Shown here one piece after another: positions 6,892 to 12,620 of a stretch of 12,620 nucleotides of DNA; positions within the stretch are counted from its first letter, which is position 1, and each line of letters opens with the position of its first letter. Made by a program: the position numbers and the translations under genes. Source of the DNA: an uncultured Asticcacaulis sp. (lineage in GTDB: Bacteria; Pseudomonadota; Alphaproteobacteria; Caulobacterales; Caulobacteraceae). Under the pieces are notes generated by a model, which worked only from the letters and a program-made list of their open reading frames with translations, was not told the origin of the DNA and did not search any database. The stretch spans positions 1 to 12,620 of the forward strand of contig CAMLIY010000072.1 in the NCBI GenBank assembly GCA_946480125.1. Reading direction: 5' to 3'.

Positions 6892-8040
6892 CTATTCCTT
6901 GATCCGTTTGACGGTGCGTTCAACCAGGTCGGCCAGCAATTTGGCGGCATCAGGGCGCGCCACCGCCTTGGCCGCTGCGGCCCGCATTGGCAAAAGCGCG
7001 GCGCCTTCGATCAGGGTGCGAATTTCCTCACACAGGCCTTCGGCGGTGACATCCTCTTCCTTGATGACAACGGCCGCCTTGGCCGCTTTCAGAACCTCGG
7101 CATTATAGGTCTGGTGGTCATCAGCCGCGATCTTGAGCGGAATGAGGATCGAGGGTTTGCCCGCTACGGCCAGTTCACAAACCGTTGAGGCCCCCGCCCG
7201 GCCAATGACAATATGAGCCCTGCCCAGGCGTGCGGCCATGTCTGTGAAAAAGGGCGCGACCTCGGCATCAATTTCCGCCTCACGATAGATTTTCGTGGCC
7301 ATGTCAATCTGGTCGGCGCGCGTCTGCTGTTCGACGTGCAGATTGATACGCAAACTGACCGGCAGCAGCGCCAGGGCTTGCGGCACGGTTTCCGACAAAA
7401 TCTTCGCCCCCTGGCTGCCGCCCGTCACCAGAATCCGGATCGTCGGATCGATGACCGGATAGGGTTCATCATAAAGCGCTCGGATATCCGGCCGCACCGG
7501 ATTGCCGACCACTTGGACCTGGCCTTCCATCTCGGCCGGTGCCAGGCGCAGAACCGGAAAGGCACAGGCCACGGCATCAACGCGCTTGACAATCTGGCGA
7601 TTGGAACGGCCAAGCACAGAATTTTGCTCGTGAATCAAGGTTATATCTTTGCGACCCAGCGCCGCCATCAGGGCCGGATATGAGGGATAGCCGCCAAAGC
7701 CGATGACCGCCCACGGCTTCAGCCGCTTAAAAGCCTTACGGGCCTGCATAATGCCCAGGCCGATCTTGATCACCGCCCGCGCCATGCCCAGGGGATCATG
7801 CTTCCGGAAGGTCGCCGCTTCCAGCGACAGGCGCTCAATGGCGGGGAAATTGGCAGCGAAAGCCGCGCCACGCTTGTCGGACGCCAGAACCACATCCCAG
7901 CCCCGGTCATTCAATTCACGCGCCAGGGCTTCGGCCGGAAACAGATGCCCGCCTGTGCCTCCGGCCGCGACGATGGCCAAAGGCTTGGCGGAAAAGGAAG
8001 ACGCCTTGCGTCTTGGCTTGGCTTTTTTAGCGGTGCCCAT
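6892..8040 (-). CDS. murG: UDP-GlcNAc:undecaprenyl-PP-MurNAc-pentapeptide GlcNAc transferase
   Basis: MurG adds GlcNAc to lipid I to make lipid II at the inner face of the cytoplasmic membrane. The 382-residue protein has GGTGGH (27-32) followed by LFPA, GFGGYPSYP (114-122), HEQN (137-140), GNPVR (179-183), GGSQGA (207-212), RAGAST (281-286) and DDHQTYNA (307-314), all expected of this GT28 glycosyltransferase. The N-terminus carries about ten extra residues rich in Lys and Arg (KKAKPRRK), which could help association with acidic lipids (inference). The ATG at 8040 is preceded by GGGGA about four bases away. It lies 83 bases after ftsW stops, a larger gap than usual in this cluster, and three bases before the PerM-family gene. 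Confidence 0.96.
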   Translation of the reverse strand: MGTAKKAKPRRKASSFSAKPLAIVAAGGTGGHLFPAEALARELNDRGWDVVLASDKRGAAFAANFPAIERLSLEAATFRKHDPLGMARAVIKIGLGIMQARKAFKRLKPWAVIGFGGYPSYPALMAALGRKDITLIHEQNSVLGRSNRQIVKRVDAVACAFPVLRLAPAEMEGQVQVVGNPVRPDIRALYDEPYPVIDPTIRILVTGGSQGAKILSETVPQALALLPVSLRINLHVEQQTRADQIDMATKIYREAEIDAEVAPFFTDMAARLGRAHIVIGRAGASTVCELAVAGKPSILIPLKIAADDHQTYNAEVLKAAKAAVVIKEEDVTAEGLCEEIRTLIEGAALLPMRAAAAKAVARPDAAKLLADLVERTVKRIKE

Positions 8041-8123
8041 TTAATCCCCGGATCAGGCGTACTCAAATTTGGAGTTACCTTAGTGGCTTCCGCATAAAAA
8101 ACTAAATCCTTTCTGTTGGTCAT
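8041..8123 (-). other. AT-rich gap between ftsW and murG
   Basis: These 83 bases hold no gene I can support. On the minus strand they include the AT-rich run TTTAGTTTTTTATG and later CCAAATTTGAG, clearly less GC-rich than the genes on each side. The end near murG carries its GGGGA ribosome binding site. A promoter or RNA structure for the murG-murB part is possible, but I see no good -35/-10 pair. Confidence 0.2.
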
Positions 8124-9281
8124 CTACCATTTTGTCGGGTCATCTTGCGGTACTTCTTCCTGCCGGCGGCGTGTCAGCGCCAGAATAAAGCCAAGGGTCA
8201 GGCCCATGGCCAGCATCGACGAGCCACCATAAGAGATAAATGGCAGGGTCATGCCCTTGGGCGGGATCAGGCCGAGATTGACCGACACATTGATCAAGAC
8301 CTGCATACCCAGCATAATATAGAGCCCGGAGGTGGCGATCTGTCGAAACGGATCCTGCATCGCCATGGCCTTCAGCAAACCGCGAATGATGATGAAAGCG
8401 AAGATGCCGATGATGATCAGGATCAGCCACAGACCGTATTCTTCCGCCACCACCGAATAGATGAAATCGGTATGCAGGTCAGGGATCAGCCGTTTCATCG
8501 TGCCTTCGTTGAGTCCGACGCCCCACAGGCCGCCATTGGCGATCGCCGCCTTGGCGCGCGCCACCTGGAAGCCGGAATCGGCGTCCGGCGAGATAAAGCC
8601 CATGATACGGTTACGAAAGTGCGGCTGGATGAAGAAGAGGCCAACTAGGCCGGTGCCGGCCGCCGCCAGCATGCCGATGATCCAACGGAACGGCACGCCG
8701 GAAATAAAGAAACAGGCGCCGAAAGCGATGGTGATCAGGATGGATTGTCCCACATCGGGCTGGATCAGCAAAAGGCCGATAGCCAGGGCATACAGACAAA
8801 AGGCGACGGTTACGCCCGGCACGCCCTTGCCCTTCTGACCTTCGCAGAACATCCAGGCGATCAGAACGATCAGGGCGGGCTTTAAGAATTCCGATGGCTG
8901 GAGCGCGACGGGCCCCAGTTCGAGCCAGCGCCGTCCGCCCTTCGCGGCATGGCCGATCAGTGGCAGCATGGCCATGATTGAGATCGCGCCGCCATAAGCC
9001 AACACACTGACGCGCTTGACGCCCTTCAGGGATAACATCGACACCATGATCATCACCACGGCCGTTAGCAGAGCAAAAACGAAGTGGCGCTTTGTATAAT
9101 AAAAGGTGTCGTAGTGGCTGACATGCGGTGCTGCCACCGGAGACGACGAGAACGAAAAGAAAAAGCCCAGCACCAGCAGGATCAACGCCAGAGTAAGCGT
9201 CACGCGATCAAGCGTCCACCACCAGATGGCGGTGGGCGAGCGGTCGGTACGCGTGAAGGGATGGGCGTAAGCGTGAGCCAT
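8124..9281 (-). CDS. ftsW: SEDS-family septal peptidoglycan glycosyltransferase
   Basis: FtsW polymerises lipid II into septal glycan strands together with its partner penicillin-binding protein FtsI. The 385-residue protein has a short cytoplasmic N-terminus and about ten membrane segments. Motifs are GGRRWLELGPVALQPSEF (115-132), LLLIQPDVGQS (170-180), and GLWGVGLNEG (251-260) followed by LIPDLHTDFIYSVVAEE (265-281), where D272 matches the essential Asp of SEDS enzymes. GLIPPKGMTLPFISYGGSS (337-355) is also present. Its position between murD and murG marks it as ftsW rather than rodA. The ATG at 9281 has an AAGG seven bases upstream. The 166-base gap before it holds a CtrA-type box and a GANTC site, so it probably has its own cell-cycle-timed promoter that would also feed murG and genes downstream. 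Confidence 0.95.
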   Translation of the reverse strand: MAHAYAHPFTRTDRSPTAIWWWTLDRVTLTLALILLVLGFFFSFSSSPVAAPHVSHYDTFYYTKRHFVFALLTAVVMIMVSMLSLKGVKRVSVLAYGGAISIMAMLPLIGHAAKGGRRWLELGPVALQPSEFLKPALIVLIAWMFCEGQKGKGVPGVTVAFCLYALAIGLLLIQPDVGQSILITIAFGACFFISGVPFRWIIGMLAAAGTGLVGLFFIQPHFRNRIMGFISPDADSGFQVARAKAAIANGGLWGVGLNEGTMKRLIPDLHTDFIYSVVAEEYGLWLILIIIGIFAFIIIRGLLKAMAMQDPFRQIATSGLYIMLGMQVLINVSVNLGLIPPKGMTLPFISYGGSSMLAMGLTLGFILALTRRRQEEVPQDDPTKW

Positions 9282-9323
9282 GAACGAACCTTGGGGCGGC
9301 TGACAGGGGAACTAAGCTCACAG

Positions 9324-9328
9324 GATTC
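9324..9328. promoter_or_regulatory. GANTC (CcrM-type methylation) site upstream of ftsW
   Basis: GATTC at 9324-9328 fits GANTC, the target of the cell-cycle DNA methyltransferase CcrM in many alphaproteobacteria. It lies 43 bases before the ftsW ATG and 13 bases from the CtrA-type box. In Caulobacter such sites in division-gene promoters act with GcrA. A five-base motif is common by chance, so its value rests on its position. Confidence 0.35.
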
Positions 9329-9340
9329 ACCAAATCGTAG

Positions 9341-9355
9341 TTAACATTCGCTTAA
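9341..9355 (-). promoter_or_regulatory. CtrA-type binding box upstream of ftsW
   Basis: On the minus strand, reading toward ftsW, the bases are TTAAGCGAATGTTAAC. This is a perfect match to the full CtrA consensus TTAA-N7-TTAAC, with the final C at 9340. It ends about 60 bases before the ftsW start, a position typical of CtrA sites overlapping the -35 region. A further half-site TTAA lies at 9382-9385. No clear -10 hexamer could be picked out downstream. CtrA is the master response regulator of the alphaproteobacterial cell cycle and controls division genes in Caulobacter. No other full match was noticed in the remaining intergenic gaps. Confidence 0.65.
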
Positions 9356-9420
9356 GTCTGTCCGCAATTTGTAAGAGATTGTTAATCGCACGCGCGCAAC
9401 GGCCTGAGTTATCGCCCTCA

Positions 9421-9435
9421 CCCGCTTGGCGCGGG
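9421..9435 (-). other. Short hairpin after murD
   Basis: CCCGC at 9421-9425 and GCGGG at 9431-9435 form a 5-bp stem with a five-base loop, 13 bases past the murD stop. There is no T-run after it in the murD direction, so it is a weak candidate for a terminator or an mRNA end structure. If it does end transcripts, ftsW would depend on its own promoter. Confidence 0.2.
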
Positions 9436-9447
9436 AGCAAAAGACAG

Positions 9448-10860
9448 TCACACCTTCTCGCCCGTCACGCCCAGCTTGATCTCGCTGACCGCATCGCGGA
9501 AGGCATCGCCACGGGCCTCGAAATCCTTAAACTGGTCGAACGAAGCGCAGGCCGGAGAAAACAGCACAATCTCTTCCTTGCCGGTTTTTTCCGCCTCGGC
9601 ATAGGCCTGGGCCACAGCGGTAAACAGCAGACGCGACTGGGTGCAGGGCGCGGCCTTGCCGATGGTTACTTCAAATAGTTCCGCCGCCTCCCCGATCAGG
9701 TAGGCGTGCTTCACCCGGTCGAACAGATCGCGCAGATCGTCTATGCCGCCCGCTTTGGCGACGCCGCCGGCGATCCAGAAGAATTTGTCAAAAGATGACA
9801 TGGCCTGGCGCGCGGCGTCGGCATTGGTCGCCTTGGAATCGTTGATAAAGCGTACCTTGCCGATGCGGCCGATCTCCTGCATCCGGTGCGCCAGGCCTGG
9901 GAAGGTACGCATGCCGGCTACGATTTCGTCCATCTCCAGCCCAAGCGCCTTGCAGGCCGAATAGGCGGCGGCGGCGTTCTGCCAGTTATGGCGGCCCGTG
10001 AGGGTGCGCACGGCCTTGAGATCGATCACCTGGCGGGCGCGGACATTGGTGCCGTCATACAGCACACCATTGAGCGCATAGACACCATGACCCAGCGTCC
10101 GGCGCGCCGAGATCGACACCAGCTTGACCGGCGAATTGACGCGCATGTCGCTGATAATGGCGGCCGTATAGTCATCGTCAGCGCCGATGACCGCTGTCTG
10201 CTTAGAGCTTTGCGCCATGAAGATACGGCGCTTGGCCTTGATATAGCCGTCCATGCCACCGTGACGATCGAGGTGGTCAGGTGTGATATTCATTAATACC
10301 GACACATCCGGCGCGAAGCTTAAGGTCAGGTCGAGCTGGTAGGATGAGGTCTCGATGACATAGATCGCACCGGCGTGCATGTCCGGCAGGTCGAGGACGC
10401 CGACACCGATATTGCCGCCGACATGCACGTCCTTGCCGACATTTTTCAGAATATGACCGATCAGGGCCGTGGTGGTCGATTTGCCATTGGTGCCGGTGAT
10501 CGCCACGGTGCGCGGACGCTTGTGCGCCGGCAGACAGGCGAGCGTGCGGGCAAACAGCTCAATATCGCCCAGCACCGGCACATTGGCGGCGTGCGCCATC
10601 TCAACCGTCCAGTGCGGCGCGGGGTGCGTCAGCGGCACGCCAGGAGACAGCACCAGCGCGGCGAACTGCGACCAGTCGGCATTTTTCAGGTTCTCGACCG
10701 TGAAGCCTTCCTTCGTGGCGGGCAACAGGTTCGACGGCTTGTCATCCCACAGGATCGGCTCCGCGCCGCCGGCTTTCAATGCTCGCGCGGCGGAAAGCCC
10801 TGACCGCCCCAGTCCGAAGATGGCGACCTGCTTGCCCTCAAAGCCTTTTACCGGGATCAT
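9448..10860 (-). CDS. murD: UDP-N-acetylmuramoylalanine--D-glutamate ligase
   Basis: MurD adds D-Glu to UDP-MurNAc-L-Ala, using ATP. From the ATG at 10860 it has 470 residues. It shows the N-terminal IFGLGRSG (14-21), LSPGVP (71-76), the P-loop GTNGKSTTT (123-131), GGNIG (148-152), ETSSYQL (170-176), NITPDHLDRH (191-200), GRHNWQN (289-295), FINDSKATN (338-346) and LFSPACASFDQF (433-444), all hallmark MurD elements. A strong GGGGAGG six bases before this ATG decides the start over a TTG at 10875, which would lie within or upstream of that site. It follows mraY after 61 bases and is separated from ftsW by 166 bases. Confidence 0.96.
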   Translation of the reverse strand: MIPVKGFEGKQVAIFGLGRSGLSAARALKAGGAEPILWDDKPSNLLPATKEGFTVENLKNADWSQFAALVLSPGVPLTHPAPHWTVEMAHAANVPVLGDIELFARTLACLPAHKRPRTVAITGTNGKSTTTALIGHILKNVGKDVHVGGNIGVGVLDLPDMHAGAIYVIETSSYQLDLTLSFAPDVSVLMNITPDHLDRHGGMDGYIKAKRRIFMAQSSKQTAVIGADDDYTAAIISDMRVNSPVKLVSISARRTLGHGVYALNGVLYDGTNVRARQVIDLKAVRTLTGRHNWQNAAAAYSACKALGLEMDEIVAGMRTFPGLAHRMQEIGRIGKVRFINDSKATNADAARQAMSSFDKFFWIAGGVAKAGGIDDLRDLFDRVKHAYLIGEAAELFEVTIGKAAPCTQSRLLFTAVAQAYAEAEKTGKEEIVLFSPACASFDQFKDFEARGDAFRDAVSEIKLGVTGEKV

Positions 10861-10921
10861 CGAGCGCCTCCCCAAAAGTGTGACGCGGTTTTTGGATAAG
10901 AGGCGCGAACAAACATCAAGC

Positions 10922-12034
10922 TTACCTTAGTTTCAGTGTCGCCAGGCCCACCATGGCCAGCATGGCCGCCACGATCCAGAAACGGATGACAACGGTCGAT
11001 TCCGCCCAGCCCAGCTTTTCGAAATGGTGGTGGATCGGCGCCATCAGGAAGACGCGTTTTTTCGTCAGCTTGAAATAGCCGACCTGGATCATCACCGACA
11101 GGGCCTCGACGACAAACAGTCCGCCGATGATGGCCAGCACGATCTCATGCTTCAGCGCCACAGCGACCGCGCCGAGACCGCCTCCGAGGGCGAGTGAGCC
11201 GGTATCCCCCATGAATATCTTGGCCGGCGGCGCGTTGTACCACAGGAAGCCCATGCCGCCACCGATAATGGCCGCCAGCAGCACGGCCACTTCACCGGCG
11301 CCCGGCACAAAATGGATGATCAGATATTCGGCGAACTTGGCGTTGCCGACGAGATAGGCAATCAGGGTAAACGCCCCCGCCGCGATCATCACCGGCACGA
11401 TGGCCAGGCCATCCAGCCCGTCCGTCAGATTGACGGCATTCGACGCCCCTACGATCACCACGGCGCCAAAGACAACATAGAAATAGCCGAGATTGAAGAT
11501 GAAGTTCTTAAAGACGGGGATGACCAGCGAGGTGGCCAGGTGCGGCGCATCGGCCGGCACCGGCGAATAGTACATCAGCACGAGAACAGCGGCGACGGCG
11601 ATGGCGATCTGCGCCACCAGCTTTTGAATCGAGGTCAGGCCGGCCGAGGTCTGCTTCGTCACCTTGGCGTAGTCGTCGATAAAGCCCAGCACACCATAGG
11701 CCATGGTGACGCCAAAAACGACCCAGGCCGAGGCCGAATGCGGATCCACCCACAAGACGGTGGCGACGGCGATGCCGGCCAGAATCATCAAGCCGCCCAT
11801 GGTCGGCGTGCCTTTTTTCGTCAGCAGGTGGGTAGACGGGCCATCTTCGCGGATCGGCTGCCCCTTGCCCTGGCGGGCGCGCATCCAGCGGATGAAACGT
11901 GAGCCCATGGCAACGGCGACGATCATGGCTGTGATCATGGCCAGGAAAATGCGCACCGTCTGATATTTCATCAGATTGATCAGCGGCCAGTGCTCATTGA
12001 GACCCTGGAAATGCTCATACAGCAGATAAAACAT
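10922..12034 (-). CDS. mraY: Phospho-N-acetylmuramoyl-pentapeptide transferase
   Basis: MraY transfers phospho-MurNAc-pentapeptide from UDP to undecaprenyl phosphate, forming lipid I in the cytoplasmic membrane. The 370-residue protein has about ten membrane segments. Active-site elements are KKGTPTMGG (73-81), the Asp pair in GFIDDYAK (117-124), [12 protein letters not shown] (199-210), [12 protein letters not shown] (274-285) with D277, and APIHHHFEK (332-340). No key residue is missing. The ATG at 12034 has an AAGG six bases upstream and lies ten bases after the murF stop, so murF and mraY share a transcript. The 61-base gap to murD contains the murD ribosome binding site and nothing else I can name. 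Confidence 0.96.
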   Translation of the reverse strand: MFYLLYEHFQGLNEHWPLINLMKYQTVRIFLAMITAMIVAVAMGSRFIRWMRARQGKGQPIREDGPSTHLLTKKGTPTMGGLMILAGIAVATVLWVDPHSASAWVVFGVTMAYGVLGFIDDYAKVTKQTSAGLTSIQKLVAQIAIAVAAVLVLMYYSPVPADAPHLATSLVIPVFKNFIFNLGYFYVVFGAVVIVGASNAVNLTDGLDGLAIVPVMIAAGAFTLIAYLVGNAKFAEYLIIHFVPGAGEVAVLLAAIIGGGMGFLWYNAPPAKIFMGDTGSLALGGGLGAVAVALKHEIVLAIIGGLFVVEALSVMIQVGYFKLTKKRVFLMAPIHHHFEKLGWAESTVVIRFWIVAAMLAMVGLATLKLR

Positions 12035-12044
12035 GAATGACCTT

Positions 12045-12620
12045 TTATTCGTCGAGAGCCAGCAGAGTCTTGGCGATCAGTCCGGCTTTCGAACCGTTCG
12101 AGCCCTTTACCATGACCATATCCCCCCCTTGCAAGCCCTCAATCAGGGCCGGCGTCAGTTCGGCGGCAGTTTCGCCGTAGCCACCGCGCAAAGCGGAAGG
12201 CAAAGCGTTCCACAGGTTTTTCATCAAAGGCCCTGCCAGATATACCTTGTCGATGTCTTGGGCCGCGATCACCGTTGCCAGTCCGGCGTGAAGCGCGGCC
12301 TCTTCCGGCCCCAGTTCGAGCATGTCGGTCAGGACGACAATTTTTCGTGAATCGGCCGGTTTCGGCTGCGTTCCCAGCGATTCCAGGGTGGCAGTCATAG
12401 AAACCGGATTGGCGTTATAGCTTTCATCGATCACAGTCATCTCGCCACCTTTAAAGGCTTTGCGCGTGACCTTGCCGCGGCCATCAAGCGCGGCGAAGCT
12501 TTCCAGCGCCAGGAGCGAGGTATCGAGATCGACCTCCAGCGCTTCCAGCATCAGCAGGGTGGCCAGGGCATTGACCGCCTGGTGCCTGCCGGTATGCGCC
12601 AGGCTGAAAATGATGTCGCG
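12045..12620 (-). CDS. murF: UDP-N-acetylmuramoyl-tripeptide--D-alanyl-D-alanine ligase, C-terminal part
   Basis: The frame stays open from its TAA at 12045-12047 to the right edge, giving the last 191 residues; the start and the ATP P-loop lie outside. MurF adds D-Ala-D-Ala to the UDP-MurNAc-tripeptide, completing the cytoplasmic precursor. Visible are [13 protein letters not shown] near the cut end (matching the family's GRH..NALA), then [24 protein letters not shown], and the C-terminal [15 protein letters not shown]. These belong to the central and third domains of MurF. An ATG at 12551 could be mistaken for a start, but it falls within the conserved domain, so it is internal. It is the first gene of the minus-strand run in this window, and murE and ftsI would be expected just beyond the edge. 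Confidence 0.94.
   Translation of the reverse strand, partial: RDIIFSLAHTGRHQAVNALATLLMLEALEVDLDTSLLALESFAALDGRGKVTRKAFKGGEMTVIDESYNANPVSMTATLESLGTQPKPADSRKIVVLTDMLELGPEEAALHAGLATVIAAQDIDKVYLAGPLMKNLWNALPSALRGGYGETAAELTPALIEGLQGGDMVMVKGSNGSKAGLIAKTLLALDE

Noticed and set aside
7911..8123. A 70-residue minus-strand frame starting directly after the ftsW stop
   Set aside because: It overlaps the murG start region out of frame, has no ribosome binding site, and its product has no recognisable features; probably chance.
9421..9435. The hairpin after murD as a standard terminator
   Set aside because: The stem is only five base pairs and no T-run follows, so it was kept only as a weak structure.
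12045..12551. The ATG at 12551 as a true gene start for a 168-residue protein
   Set aside because: The reading frame continues upstream to the window edge with MurF motifs, so this is an internal methionine.

Overview
The window looks like the chromosome of an alphaproteobacterium, most likely of the Caulobacterales. The reasons are the division and cell wall (dcw) gene order, alphaproteobacterial-type Mur and FtsW proteins, and a perfect CtrA-type box (TTAA-N7-TTAAC) with a nearby GANTC site upstream of ftsW. The genus cannot be fixed from the sequence alone; Asticcacaulis or a relative would fit.

Almost everything from 12620 down to 796 lies on the minus strand. In transcription order this is murF (cut by the right edge), mraY, murD, ftsW, murG, an AI-2E/PerM-family membrane protein, murC, murB, an NAD(P)-dependent beta-hydroxyacid dehydrogenase, a small secreted protein, folP, and a small zinc-ribbon membrane protein. 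MurB, MurC, MurD and MurF act in the cytoplasmic branch from UDP-GlcNAc-enolpyruvate to UDP-MurNAc-pentapeptide. MraY and MurG make lipid I and lipid II at the membrane, and FtsW polymerises lipid II at the septum. Two features depart from the textbook order. A PerM-family gene sits tightly between murG and murC. After murB, where ddl, ftsQ, ftsA and ftsZ often follow, the cluster instead runs into unrelated or weakly related genes (dehydrogenase, secreted protein, folP).

The left end carries a short plus-strand group converging on the minus-strand block. It holds a DUF1653 protein (5' end at or just before the window edge), an unrecognised protein of about 115 residues starting at TTG, and a 35-residue single-pass membrane protein. 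All three are joined by stop/start overlaps. The 72-base convergent gap holds closely packed inverted repeats, one with a perfect 9-bp stem, probably a transcription end zone.

Several starts were moved from the longest possible open frame using ribosome binding sites or stop/start overlaps: murB to 4325, murD to 10860, folP to 1942, the secreted protein to 2443, and murC to 5764 (uncertain). No rRNA, tRNA, insertion sequence, CRISPR array or phage gene was seen, and no gene-free stretch exceeds about 170 bases. I see no clearly new defence or mobile system. The most interesting signals are the candidate cell-cycle control region of ftsW, the PerM gene inside the mur run, and the overlapping small-gene cassette at the left end.
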